Shown here: piece after piece, positions 38,709-47,351 of the stretch
Layout: every line of letters starts with the position of its first letter
Numbering within the stretch: position 1 is the stretch's first letter
NCBI RefSeq assembly: GCF_024347575.1
Contig: NZ_AP025504.1
Coordinates: 558,001 to 622,000, forward strand
Source: Vibrio pelagius
Lineage (GTDB): Bacteria; Pseudomonadota; Gammaproteobacteria; Enterobacterales; Vibrionaceae
Reading direction: 5' to 3'
DNA: 64,000 nucleotides
The notes under the pieces: generated by a model
Database searches by the model: none
What the model saw: the letters and a program-made list of their open reading frames with translations, nothing else
What the model was told of the DNA's origin: nothing
Made by a program: the position numbers and the translations under genes

Positions 38709-39725
38709 ATGAAAAAAGACGAATTTCAGAAATCCACCGCAAATTTAAAGAAAGCGGTGCCACTTATGATGAAAAATAGAGTGTCCACCACACCTGCGAA
38801 CTACGCCCTGTGGTACACCTATGTCGACAACGCCATCCCACAACTCAACAAAGATATGGACGGCGTACTAGAACATTATGGTATCTGTCCACCGGCACTG
38901 GGTGAACAACTCTACAACGAATATGTTGCGAGTAAGTCCGAAACTACCATCAATGATTTGCGCGCCAATCTAGAGCTGTTGGTTTCTGAAGTATCGAGTT
39001 CAATGAACGACACACTGACCGATACATCTGCATTCTCTGAAATGATCGACAAGAGCTTTGAAGACTTATCCCAAGTCGAGAACAACAGCATGTCGATAGA
39101 TGAGGTTATGTCTCTTGTTCGTCAGTTAGTTTCTGAGTCGCAAAATATCCGTCACTCAACCCAATTTCTTAATTCTCAGTTAAATGCCGCGACTTCCGAG
39201 ATCAGTAAACTAAAAAATCAGTTAGTTGAGGTTCAAAAAGACGCACTTTTTGACAGTCTAACCACACTTTATAACCGTCGCTCCTTCAATAAAGATCTGC
39301 AGATGTTGTGCGAGTCCGATCAAGCACTGAGCTTAGTACTGCTGGATATTGACCACTTTAAAACCTTTAACGATACCTATGGTCACCTGTTTGGCGATAC
39401 AGTTATAAGAGGCATTGCTCGTAAACTAAAAGTCGCTTGTCGTGACGGCATCTCAGCCTATCGCTTTGGCGGTGAAGAATTCGCAATGATCATTCCTAAT
39501 AAGTCACTGCGCATTGCTCGTCAAATTGCTGATACCAGTCGCCGTTCATTAGAGAAGCTTTCGATTAAAGATCGTCGCAGTGGTGAGCAGGTAGGTAATA
39601 TCACCGCGTCATTCGGTGTGGCGGAGCTACAGCCCAACGAGACGGCTGACTCATTAATCGAGCGTGCGGATAAGCTTCTATACGAGGCCAAATCTCTGGG
39701 TCGAAATCGAGTGATGCCACTGTAA
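38709..39725 (+). CDS. Cytosolic diguanylate cyclase (GGDEF domain)
   Basis: Makes c-di-GMP from two GTP. 338 residues without membrane segments: an N-terminal helical region (1-175) that is probably a sensory or dimerising domain, ending in a coiled coil, then the GGDEF domain with active motif GGEEF at 254-258 and the conserved DIDHFKTFNDTYGH. The four residues at the I-site position read RDGI instead of RxxD, so product inhibition is probably lost. The cspA/GGDEF gene order resembles V. cholerae VCA0166/VCA0165 as I recall it. Confidence 0.9.
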   Translation: MKKDEFQKSTANLKKAVPLMMKNRVSTTPANYALWYTYVDNAIPQLNKDMDGVLEHYGICPPALGEQLYNEYVASKSETTINDLRANLELLVSEVSSSMNDTLTDTSAFSEMIDKSFEDLSQVENNSMSIDEVMSLVRQLVSESQNIRHSTQFLNSQLNAATSEISKLKNQLVEVQKDALFDSLTTLYNRRSFNKDLQMLCESDQALSLVLLDIDHFKTFNDTYGHLFGDTVIRGIARKLKVACRDGISAYRFGGEEFAMIIPNKSLRIARQIADTSRRSLEKLSIKDRRSGEQVGNITASFGVAELQPNETADSLIERADKLLYEAKSLGRNRVMPL

Positions 39726-39810
39726 GTCATCAGTATCACTCGAGAAGCCATCACTATCGCTCAAGCGCTTTTTATAAGACGACACTGGATGAGCTTGCCT
39801 CAGTATTAGA

Positions 39811-39848
39811 CAAAGCCCCGCTGCGTTAAACGGGGCTTTGATATTTTT
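39811..39848. terminator. Bidirectional Rho-independent terminator
   Basis: CAAAGCCCCG and CGGGGCTTTG form a perfect ten-base stem around a ten-base loop, followed by ATATTTTTG. It serves the GGDEF gene and, less well, the converging gene on the minus strand. Confidence 0.88.
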
Positions 39849-39907
39849 GTCGTTGCATTCTACACATCAGTCAGTTGGTATCATCTCGTTGTGAGCATCT
39901 AATACAC

Positions 39908-40501
39908 TTATATGTTGTAGCAGTAATTTAGGCAGTAATCCTCGCCACTTTTTGCACGAAACTCTTTGTCTTCACTGCTTGCTTTGGGTTTACCCTTCTC
40001 ATCGCCTTGAACCAAACTGATCCAGTGACGTAATGCTGACGTCTCACACTGTTCATCTTGAGCCGCTTCCATTGGTGAATGACCGAAAGTCGTACAAGTT
40101 TCTAACTGAATATCATCAATATCGACCAGCTCAATACGCCCTGTCCCTTTGTGGCAACCAAGCATGACTTCAAGGTGGCTGCCACTTCCATCGCGGAACA
40201 AAATTGAATCTGGGTCACATTTCTCACCCATGTAAGCAACAAACTGCTTAGGATGTTTAAGCCCACTATGTCGGCCGTCTTTGAAATATGCCATGATATG
40301 ATTGTAATCGATTACATAGCTGGTTACATCCTGATGGGAACCATTCTCCAATGGAAATAGACGATCCAAAAGCTGTTTCGCTTTGATCTGTTTTTCCGTT
40401 TGCTGGTTTGCACTGATCGTCTCTACGGCAAAGACAGCTTCAGCGATAAATGGCTTGGATTGTTTTTGGATTTCAGTTTTATCGAATGTCAGCATATTCA
40501 T
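39908..40501 (-). CDS. Stand-alone malate-synthase-G-like domain protein (non-catalytic?)
   Basis: A 197-residue protein. From about residue 48 it reads LDRLFPLENGSHQDVTSY, then SGLKHPKQFVAYMGEKCDPDSILFRDGSGSHLEVML and DIDDIQLET. This recalls the N-terminal accessory domain of malate synthase G (LFPLxxGSHADVTxY, then QFVGxxGDxxxPxxVLLKxxGLHVEI, then VKDVxLEA, from memory). The TIM barrel with the catalytic Arg, Glu and Asp is absent, and there is no trace of it downstream, so it is not an enzyme of the glyoxylate shunt. The start at 40501 has GAGGGAA about six bases upstream. It is divergent from a ScfR/RamB-like regulator, a family that controls acetate and glyoxylate genes. The relation to malate synthase is moderate-confidence inference. 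Confidence 0.55.
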   Translation of the reverse strand: MNMLTFDKTEIQKQSKPFIAEAVFAVETISANQQTEKQIKAKQLLDRLFPLENGSHQDVTSYVIDYNHIMAYFKDGRHSGLKHPKQFVAYMGEKCDPDSILFRDGSGSHLEVMLGCHKGTGRIELVDIDDIQLETCTTFGHSPMEAAQDEQCETSALRHWISLVQGDEKGKPKASSEDKEFRAKSGEDYCLNYCYNI

Positions 40502-40660
40502 AGTCTTTCCCTCTTGACCAGTCCGATGAAAAGTCATCGATTTTCATAGCAAATGTGTGTCCTAGAGCAATTATTCCAAACAAACGTTTAATTTCTTCGT
40601 CATTTTGTGAATTGCTTAGTTTGTAGACTAGCGCTTTTTTACCTACAATTTCACAACAAA

Positions 40661-40684
40661 AATTTTACAATGTGAATTTTACAA
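40661..40684 (+). promoter_or_regulatory. Direct repeat just before the regulator start, possible autoregulatory site
   Basis: AATTTTACAA occurs at 40661-40670 and 40675-40684, a 14-base period, ending two bases before the ATG. TTCACA/TGTGAA half sites surround the first copy. It lies in the divergent promoter region shared with the malate-synthase-like gene. Confidence 0.4.
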
Positions 40685-40686
40685 AT

Positions 40687-42204
40687 ATGGCCTTGTCAAA
40701 AAGTTTAGTTCGTCAATCTCACTTCCTAGGTACAAAGATACGTAACCTACGGAAACGCAACCATTTAACGATGGAAGATCTCTCTGCGCGTTGCATTAGA
40801 GTGAACCCTGAGTACGCCCCTTCGGTCTCTTATCTCTCGATGATTGAGCGAGGAAAGCGCGTCCCGAGTATCGATATGCTCGAAGTGATCGCAGAAGTGT
40901 TTCAGAAAAATCCCACTTGGTTTTTGGACGATGAACCAGAGCAACAAGCGATAACGCCAGACAAAGGAAATCGCGGCGGAATAAACGGAATGGCTTTAGA
41001 GCCTAGCTTTTTGTTCTCTAACGACATTCTTCAGATTGCCATTCCAGAAATGCTCTCACAAACGGGCATTTCTGGACGGCAATTTGCCCACCTACTCATT
41101 CGAGCGCATCAAGAAAGCAACCAAAACCACTTTCCAGACTTGGAACGCGCAGCCGAAGAGGTTGGGCTAAAACGTCTTAATTTGAGTGTTGAAGACCTAA
41201 TCGATATTGCTCGCAGCTTGGGGATACAGATTCGCTGGGTAACGCGCACCCCGCAGGATGTAGTGGACGAGCTAGGGATAAACGCAAAACAGTTGGTCAC
41301 ATCATTTTTCGAGCCTCCAGGCACCATTTACCTCAATGAGATCCTCAAGGAGTACCCAACCCGCCTCAAGTACGATCTTGCTGTTTATATTGGACACTGC
41401 ATTTTGCATAGCAAAGAAGGGCTAAAGAGCGTGCTTTCTGTAGGCAATAACAACACTTGGGACGATGCCCAAAACAAAACCTCTTCCCAGCTTAACTCAC
41501 AAGATATTCTGCAAGCATGGCGAGACTTCGAATCAAGCTTCTTTGCGGGTGCCCTGCTTTGTCCAAAAGTTCCCTTTCGACAACTCCTAGACAGAACTGG
41601 CTACGAGATCGATGTACATAAAAGAGCGGGGGTTTCCCCCTCTGTTGCGATGCGAAGAATGACGGTAGTATCACCTTACCCTCATTGGCACTACTTTGAT
41701 GCTTATGGACCGGGCAAGCTCAAGGCAGTATATCGTGGAAACGGAATCCCGCTTCCGTGGGGCAATATGCGAACGGTCGCAGACCCATGTCAGCACTGGG
41801 CAGTGTTTCGTCGATTATCAGAGCCTAGAGATGGCAGTTCAGCTCAAATTTCAATTTTAAATGTGGGTGACGAACCAAGAATCTATTGTTGTGAATCCAT
41901 CAATATGACTGACCCAGCGGGTAACAACCGTGTATTGTGTGCAGGTATCGACCTAAACCCTGCTATTGATGCGCAAGGCGGTAATTCGCGAGAAATAGCT
42001 GAACAGCTTAAAGCATCCTGTGTTAACAATGGCGGGTCAGTTGCTATTCCACGTAACATCAAGAAAGACCTTACGACTATAGCTAAGATTCTTAACATTA
42101 ACTGGATTGAACGTGGGATTGAAGCAGAAGCGAGACTTATTTGTTCGCGAGGTGGGGAGTGTCCACGTCAGCCAAGCTGTTATTCAAAATGCGGGGAACG
42201 TTAA
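40687..42204 (+). CDS. XRE-family regulator of the ScfR/RamB type with DUF3612 C-terminus
   Basis: A 505-residue regulator. The N-terminal Cro/CI helix-turn-helix is at about 10-75 (LRKRNHLTMEDLSARC, then SYLSMIERGKRVPS). A middle segment has an IrrE/ImmA-like layout (FFEPPGTIYLNEILKE, then RLKYDLAVYIGHCILH) without the HExxH metal motif. The C-terminal part is cysteine-rich at the end (CSRGGECPRQPSCYSKC) and fits DUF3612. Relatives respond to short-chain acyl-CoA and regulate isocitrate lyase, malate synthase and methylcitrate genes. The frame opens at a GTG (40672), but neither start has a good Shine-Dalgarno; I use the ATG at 40687. Its stop lies 36 bases from the 3' end of the converging Qrr gene. 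Confidence 0.8.
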   Translation: MALSKSLVRQSHFLGTKIRNLRKRNHLTMEDLSARCIRVNPEYAPSVSYLSMIERGKRVPSIDMLEVIAEVFQKNPTWFLDDEPEQQAITPDKGNRGGINGMALEPSFLFSNDILQIAIPEMLSQTGISGRQFAHLLIRAHQESNQNHFPDLERAAEEVGLKRLNLSVEDLIDIARSLGIQIRWVTRTPQDVVDELGINAKQLVTSFFEPPGTIYLNEILKEYPTRLKYDLAVYIGHCILHSKEGLKSVLSVGNNNTWDDAQNKTSSQLNSQDILQAWRDFESSFFAGALLCPKVPFRQLLDRTGYEIDVHKRAGVSPSVAMRRMTVVSPYPHWHYFDAYGPGKLKAVYRGNGIPLPWGNMRTVADPCQHWAVFRRLSEPRDGSSAQISILNVGDEPRIYCCESINMTDPAGNNRVLCAGIDLNPAIDAQGGNSREIAEQLKASCVNNGGSVAIPRNIKKDLTTIAKILNINWIERGIEAEARLICSRGGECPRQPSCYSKCGER

Positions 42205-42239
42205 TTATAACCAAAGCATTAACATAAAAACTGCAGGCA

Positions 42240-42348
42240 AAAAAAAACCAACCACAATAAACGTGATTGGCTATATATTTTATGTGAACAATAAAGGTTC
42301 ACTAACAACGTCAGTTGGCTAGGTGACCCTCGGCTTAAGAAGGGTCAC
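42240..42348 (-). ncRNA. qrr: Qrr quorum-regulatory small RNA, right copy
   Basis: Second Qrr gene, on the opposite strand. The 5' stem GTGACCC/GGGTCAC with loop TTCTTAAGCCGA is fully paired, and the pairing core CTAGCCAACTGACGTTGTTA is identical to the left copy, as is the GTGAAC/GTTCAC stem. The 3' part differs: CCAATCAC/GTGGTTGG is the terminator stem, followed by nine T. It is also a Qrr2-5-type RNA with the long first stem. About 109 nt. It points toward the converging regulator gene without overlapping its coding region. Confidence 0.95.
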
Positions 42349-42357
42349 TATAAGTAA

Positions 42358-42373
42358 TGCACTATGTGTGCCA
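42358..42373 (-). promoter_or_regulatory. Sigma-54 promoter of qrr (right copy)
   Basis: On the minus strand TGGCACACATAGTGCA carries GG at -24 and GC at -12, giving an RNA start at about 42348. Confidence 0.9.
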
Positions 42374-42436
42374 ACTTTTCAAAGCCCCATTTTACTACGC
42401 ATCCGCACACTTATTAGTCGTTTATAGCTTAGTAAT

Positions 42437-42462
42437 TTGCAATATGAAATTGCATTTTGCAA
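42437..42462 (-). promoter_or_regulatory. Tandem LuxO-type binding sites upstream of qrr (right copy)
   Basis: TTGCATTTTGCAA (42450-42462) matches the LuxO consensus exactly; the abutting 13 bases 42437-42449 match 12 of 13. The two-box arrangement is the same as at the left copy. Confidence 0.88.
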
Positions 42463-42603
42463 ATTACACTAATTACGCTAGTGATTATGTTATTATTACT
42501 AAGAATCAATAGCCCCTCTTGATAAACAATTTTTCAACGACCTCTCACCTAAAATAGATACAGCTTACGTAATATATTGAAAACAAAAGCCTATTTCTTA
42601 AGA

Positions 42604-42641
42604 CCAAAAAAAACGCAAACATGATTAAATCAGTTTGCGTT
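42604..42641 (-). terminator. Rho-independent terminator of the rhlE-like gene
   Basis: On the minus strand AACGCAAAC pairs with GTTTGCGTT, followed by TTTTTTT. It lies 40 bases after the stop. Confidence 0.88.
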
Positions 42642-42680
42642 GTTGTTTCTTAGGCTAGCACCGCGTCATCTGAGAGCTTA

Positions 42681-44279
42681 TTACTTGTTGTGCGTTCCAG
42701 GTCTTGGCTTGCTGCGACTACCGGTGTTCGATTTATTCGTAGATCCCTTAGGACCATAGCTTGAGCCATAGCCAGACTTACCCTGACCAGATTGGTTAGC
42801 TTTGCCACCGCTGCGTTTCGCTGGAGACGGCTTTTTTCCGACTGATGCAGGCTTAGCATTTGCTTCTTCACCAGTCGCTGGTTTTCTCCCTTTTCTGCGC
42901 TTAAAATTGCTCCCATTATTCTTAATAGAGTCATCACCACCTTGCGCCTTTTGAGCGGCAGCCGGCTTGCGCGTAGGCGCTGGGCCTGTACCAGGTGCAT
43001 GGCGTTTGTTTTTACCTACTGGCTTATGACCACGTGCGTTGTCTGATGAGCGTTGTCCGTCCGCATGCTCTGTCTTTGGCTTCTTAGGCTTTTTCGGTTT
43101 CTTCGCCTTAATCGGACGCGTATCTAACTTAGATTCTGGCAATGTGTTTACCGGGCTGAAACCTTCTAACTCACGACGTTCTAAGACTTGCTGAATAAGT
43201 CGCTCAATACCAAATAGCTCTGAAGCTTCATCTGCACATACTAAAGAGATCGCCTTGCCCACTTCACCCGCACGACCTGTACGTCCAATACGGTGTACAT
43301 AGTCTTCAGAGACATGAGGAAGATCGAAGTTAACCACTTGAGGAAGCTGCGGAATATCGATACCACGCGCCGCAATATCCGTTGCAACCAAGACTCTCAC
43401 CTGACCCGTTTTAAAGTTATCCAACGCTTTGGTACGAGCGCCTTGGCTCTTATTGCCGTGAATTGGCGCAGCTGTAATACCTTGGTCGCCAAGAAAACGA
43501 GCCAGTTTATTTGCTCCGTGTTTTGTTTTGCTAAACACCAACACCTGCTGCCAATCATTATCTTTAATAAGCTTAGCCAGCATTGGCGCTTTCTTTTTCT
43601 TGTCGGCAGGGTAAATGCTCTGCTCTACCGTTTTCGCCGTCGAATTCGCAGGATTAACTGAGATCTCGACAGGGTTATTTACGAGCCCTTTCGCTAAACT
43701 GCGAATGTCATCTGAGAATGTTGCTGAGAACAGTAAGTTTTGACGCTTTTTGGGCAGAAAAGCTAAGATCTTACGAATATCGCGAATAAAGCCCATATCT
43801 AGCATTCGATCAGCCTCGTCTAAGACTAAGATTTCTAGCTGATCAAAGCGCACTGCATTTTGATTATAGAGATCAAGCAAGCGTCCCGGAGTCGCGACTA
43901 GCACGTCGCTACCTTTGCGAAGCTTCTGCATTTGGGGATTAATCTTCACTCCACCAAATACCACCGATGAGTTCAAAGGCAAGTTGATGCCATATTTAAC
44001 AACGCTTCCGTTAACTTGTGCAGCGAGTTCGCGAGTCGGGGTTAGAACTAGGGCGCGAACTTGATTCGCTCGTACACGTGGACCTTTAGAAAGAAGCTCA
44101 AGAATAGGCAGCGTGAAGCCAGCTGTTTTACCTGTACCAGTCTGAGCGGCGGCCATGACATCCTTTCCTTTCAAAACGGCTGGGATCGCCTTTTCTTGGA
44201 TAGGTGATGGCTTATCATAACCTTGTGCTTCAATCGCTTTTAAAATAGGAGCAGAAAGGCCTAGGGAGGTAAAACTCAT
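42681..44279 (-). CDS. rhlE: DEAD-box ATP-dependent RNA helicase, RhlE type
   Basis: Unwinds short RNA duplexes in ribosome assembly and mRNA decay. 532 residues. Q motif ([14 protein letters not shown]), motif I (AAQTGTGKT), [23 protein letters not shown] box ([13 protein letters not shown]), SAT (FSATF), and the second RecA domain with [22 protein letters not shown] and [10 protein letters not shown] are all intact. The C-terminal 150 residues are low-complexity, very rich in Lys, Gly, Pro and Ser, and probably an RNA-binding tail. Several RhlE paralogues exist in vibrios, so the exact orthologue is uncertain. Confidence 0.92.
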   Translation of the reverse strand: MSFTSLGLSAPILKAIEAQGYDKPSPIQEKAIPAVLKGKDVMAAAQTGTGKTAGFTLPILELLSKGPRVRANQVRALVLTPTRELAAQVNGSVVKYGINLPLNSSVVFGGVKINPQMQKLRKGSDVLVATPGRLLDLYNQNAVRFDQLEILVLDEADRMLDMGFIRDIRKILAFLPKKRQNLLFSATFSDDIRSLAKGLVNNPVEISVNPANSTAKTVEQSIYPADKKKKAPMLAKLIKDNDWQQVLVFSKTKHGANKLARFLGDQGITAAPIHGNKSQGARTKALDNFKTGQVRVLVATDIAARGIDIPQLPQVVNFDLPHVSEDYVHRIGRTGRAGEVGKAISLVCADEASELFGIERLIQQVLERRELEGFSPVNTLPESKLDTRPIKAKKPKKPKKPKTEHADGQRSSDNARGHKPVGKNKRHAPGTGPAPTRKPAAAQKAQGGDDSIKNNGSNFKRRKGRKPATGEEANAKPASVGKKPSPAKRSGGKANQSGQGKSGYGSSYGPKGSTNKSNTGSRSKPRPGTHNK

Positions 44280-44429
44280 AGAATAATGTCTCAGTTAACG
44301 AAAAGGTAAGCTCAGTACGGAGTTCGCATGGGCTGTGTAACGCTAAATCGTGATCAACATGGCGCTACAAAGCGCGGTATTCTGAGGCTTTTAACCCAAT
44401 TCAGCAACTAAATTCTAATTCGACTTGTA

Positions 44430-45782
44430 TTAACTTGCGCGCTTTCTCTGATACATTTTTTTATCTGCGGCTTTTAGTAGCTCATCGACATCGTTAAACG
44501 TCTCTGTGTACGCTGCCCATCCGATACTGGCATTCAGAGCAATATTTTGCCCATCAAACTCCACCGGGCGCAGACAGATATCTTGTTCTAACTTACTGCG
44601 GATTGATAGTAGGTTCTGGCCATCATGCACTCGCGGAAGTAGAATCAGGAACTCATCGCCCCCCATACGTGCCACGATATCAGAGCTTCGAAGTACTGCG
44701 CGAATACGTTTCGAAACCTCAACCAACACCTTATCGCCCGCAGCATGGCCATAGGTATCATTGATTGATTTAAAGCCATCAAGATCAATATTCATCACCG
44801 CAAAACGTTCTGAGCCACTATGCTTAGCCTCTTTGAAAGCCAGGTTGAGGCTGTACATGAAATAACGTCGGTTTGGCAACATCGTCAGGTCGTCGTGCAT
44901 TGCGCGACCGTGAGCGACGGTATAAAGCCGATAGATAGTAAAAAAGGCTAACGAAGCCAAAAGAAGTGCAGAATAGCCGATAATACGCATAATATTTACG
45001 CGCCCCCATGACACATCCGCCAGTGCCTTTTCTTCACCTGACAGAGCTAAAAACCAGCCACCATATGGGAAACTTGCCATTTCTGTAGCGAATGCGGATT
45101 CAAAAACGGCCTCGTCACCGTAGAAAACGTCGCCATCTTTACCTGCACTGTTAGAGCCTCGGATGGCGAAGTGATAACGCTCCTCTAATTGCTCTGCGCC
45201 TGCATCTTTTAACAAGGAATCCAAATCTATAACTGCGCTGGATACCCCCCAATACTCATGATTAAACGGAGGGTCCATAAAGATTGGAGTTCGGGTAATC
45301 AATGCCCATCCTCCTTGAAAGAGTTCAAAAGGCCCTGAGATAAAGGTTCTTTCCAACTGACGGGCTAAGGCGACCGAACGCCATTGGTCTGGGTGGTCTC
45401 GGTAGTCGATACCCAAAATGCTTTCATTCCCTTCTTTTGGGTAAACAAAGCTCAGTACATCGTTTTTTGCTAACCCAATCAATTGAATATGAGAACCATC
45501 TCGAATGATACTTTCGGCGATCTTGTTCCACTCATCGACATCAGCTCGCGGAGCAATAGCAACCTGAGTGGACATGCCATTGAGAAGATACATATCAGTA
45601 ACGATCACCGCCTCAATGCGTGATCGTACGATCGCCAACTGTTTTTGAGCCTCTGCAAAGGCTTCATTTTTTAAGAAGGTTACCTGCTTTCTGTGAAAAA
45701 ACTCAACGGCACTGATGGTCGTAATCAAAAATAAACAAGATAACATCCTAGCAGACCACTGCTTACCTGAACGATTCGTCAT
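44430..45782 (-). CDS. CHASE-GGDEF membrane diguanylate cyclase
   Basis: A 450-residue protein: TM1 (about 12-28), a periplasmic CHASE-type sensor domain (about 50-250; IQLIGLAKNDVLSFVYPKEGNESILGIDYRD is typical), TM2 (about 264-286) and a GGDEF domain. The active motif GGDEF is at 374-378 and the I-site RSSD at 365-368 is intact, so it should be an active, product-inhibited cyclase. NIDLDGFKSINDTYGHAAGD is present. Single gene; the ligand is unknown. Confidence 0.9.
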   Translation of the reverse strand: MTNRSGKQWSARMLSCLFLITTISAVEFFHRKQVTFLKNEAFAEAQKQLAIVRSRIEAVIVTDMYLLNGMSTQVAIAPRADVDEWNKIAESIIRDGSHIQLIGLAKNDVLSFVYPKEGNESILGIDYRDHPDQWRSVALARQLERTFISGPFELFQGGWALITRTPIFMDPPFNHEYWGVSSAVIDLDSLLKDAGAEQLEERYHFAIRGSNSAGKDGDVFYGDEAVFESAFATEMASFPYGGWFLALSGEEKALADVSWGRVNIMRIIGYSALLLASLAFFTIYRLYTVAHGRAMHDDLTMLPNRRYFMYSLNLAFKEAKHSGSERFAVMNIDLDGFKSINDTYGHAAGDKVLVEVSKRIRAVLRSSDIVARMGGDEFLILLPRVHDGQNLLSIRSKLEQDICLRPVEFDGQNIALNASIGWAAYTETFNDVDELLKAADKKMYQRKRAS

Positions 45783-46095
45783 AATTCGTTCTCTCCTGCT
45801 CTGTCTATTTTTGTAATTTTACTGACGTAAGATGAGGCTCAATTAACATCAATCACTACTTTTGGCTCTAGTTTGCTTTAAGTATGCATTTACTAGATTA
45901 AAAATCCATAACTTGTAAACAACACATGTAAATATTGAGCTTTTCATCAACAATAAACCTTGATCAAATTTATCACGTTGCCTTAATTGACATTTCCAAG
46001 CTATAAAAGATAACAACAAGTTGACTAAACACTTACATTCACTATTTAGCTCAGTGCTATTTTTGAACTATCCTCCCTTGCTCGGTAACTTTGAT
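45783..46095. other. Intergenic region between divergent GGDEF and DUF3541-like genes
   Basis: About 310 bases with both promoters, AT-rich throughout. The open frame of the next gene extends to 46021, but that part is unlikely to be translated. I see no operator or RNA structure that I would call. Confidence 0.4.
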
Positions 46096-47241
46096 ATGAA
46101 GCTAAAAACGATAACACTGTGTATTTTGCTATCGGCCTCCACTATTGCTTGTGCCTATGCTCAGTCTAATGCTCTCGTTAAGGATGCAACGCAAGAAAGA
46201 GTCCTCCAAAGCAAGCTCATAGGATCACAAAAACAAAGCTTCAAAGCCTCAGCAGATCTCATTAAACACACATACGAAAGCCAACTTTACACGCTGTCTG
46301 CATTTAAAGAGGGACATTACGGCGTTCGTATGTTTCGTCAAACGCAAGATGAAAAATACACGGCAGCTGTTTGGAGTGACATGGCACGTGTTGCCAGCAA
46401 ACTGAGTCGACTTTCTAACGATGTTTACTCCCAAGAGCAAATTGTTCTCTACTCTGAGAAGCGCATCGCATCGTATGTTGATGATGAAGATGAGCGCAGT
46501 GTTCGACGCTACAACATCACTAAGCACATGCCAGAATATCTATTCTTAGGGGTTGATCTACTTGGTTCAATGGCTCGTGCTAACGAGTACGGGTTAGAGC
46601 ATAAAAATGACGCCAAGCTGCGAGAAATTATCCGTCGCTATGACTTCTCTAAATACGTGACCAACGAAGAGATGATCAAAGCTTGGGCTGCACAACTCGC
46701 AAATCAAGTGTATTGGTTGCGTCAGTTAGGTGAACAAGATGTCGTTGACGAGTTTGTTAAAACGTTCAGGGCCACTTACCCTGACAGCCAGGACAAGAAA
46801 CTCTCGACTCAGCAGTTCGGTAATAAGATCTACGGAATGACGCATATCATTTTCGGAGATTCAGAGTATTACCAACATCAAGTCAGCGAAAAAGAACATC
46901 AATGGATTTATGATTACTTCCGACAAAACATCGACACAATACTTCTGCGTGCCAAAGAAGATGTGATTGCTGAAGTAGGTATAACCTTCTTACTGGCAGG
47001 CTTAGAAAATGATCCCGTAGTAGAAAAAACACGCCTTGCCATTCAAGCCTCTATCGATAAAGAACAAGGCATGATTCCATCTATAACGGGGGATTTTGAT
47101 TTAGAGTATGGTGAGCATCGGAACGTTCTCGCTATTATGCTGCTCGACTGGCAACAGGTGAATGAAGCGCCAACCTTCCAAAAGCATCCGGAAGTATTCA
47201 AAAGTCTGCCTTATGGTTTAGTGGAGAACAAGTCAAACTAA
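46096..47241 (+). CDS. Exported protein, DUF3541-like
   Basis: A 381-residue secreted or periplasmic protein. The start MKLKTITLCILLSASTIACAYAQS is a signal peptide, which is why I prefer this ATG to the upstream one at 46021. The mature part is all-helical by eye, with repeated Tyr- and Arg-rich helices (DMARVASKLSRLSNDVYS, YRRYNITKH-like RRYNITKHMPEYLFLGVDLL, YGMTHIIFGDSEYYQH). The family resembles DUF3541, which I know mainly from vibrios; function unknown. No neighbours suggest a role. Confidence 0.65.
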   Translation: MKLKTITLCILLSASTIACAYAQSNALVKDATQERVLQSKLIGSQKQSFKASADLIKHTYESQLYTLSAFKEGHYGVRMFRQTQDEKYTAAVWSDMARVASKLSRLSNDVYSQEQIVLYSEKRIASYVDDEDERSVRRYNITKHMPEYLFLGVDLLGSMARANEYGLEHKNDAKLREIIRRYDFSKYVTNEEMIKAWAAQLANQVYWLRQLGEQDVVDEFVKTFRATYPDSQDKKLSTQQFGNKIYGMTHIIFGDSEYYQHQVSEKEHQWIYDYFRQNIDTILLRAKEDVIAEVGITFLLAGLENDPVVEKTRLAIQASIDKEQGMIPSITGDFDLEYGEHRNVLAIMLLDWQQVNEAPTFQKHPEVFKSLPYGLVENKSN

Positions 47242-47282
47242 GGACTCGAATTACAGTTGCTCAGCACTCAACTCTATACAAC

Positions 47283-47314
47283 AAAGCCAAGCTTTCTCTG
47301 CTTGGGTTTATTTC
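47283..47314. terminator. Possible Rho-independent terminator
   Basis: AAGCCAAGC and GCTTGGGTTT form a 6-8 base stem, followed by TTTATTTC. It lies between converging genes. Confidence 0.65.
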
Positions 47315-47351
47315 ATTGGGTGATTGTTTTTACGTTACTTCCGCTTGCGGT

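Noticed and set aside
39908..40501. Malate-synthase-like gene as a decaying pseudogene fragment
   Set aside because: It has a good ribosome binding site, no frameshift, an intact natural C-terminus and no remnant barrel downstream, so a self-contained small gene is more likely.
42650..43000. 116-codon frame overlapping the 3' part of the rhlE-like gene
   Set aside because: Shadow of the low-complexity Lys/Gly/Pro tail of the helicase in another frame.
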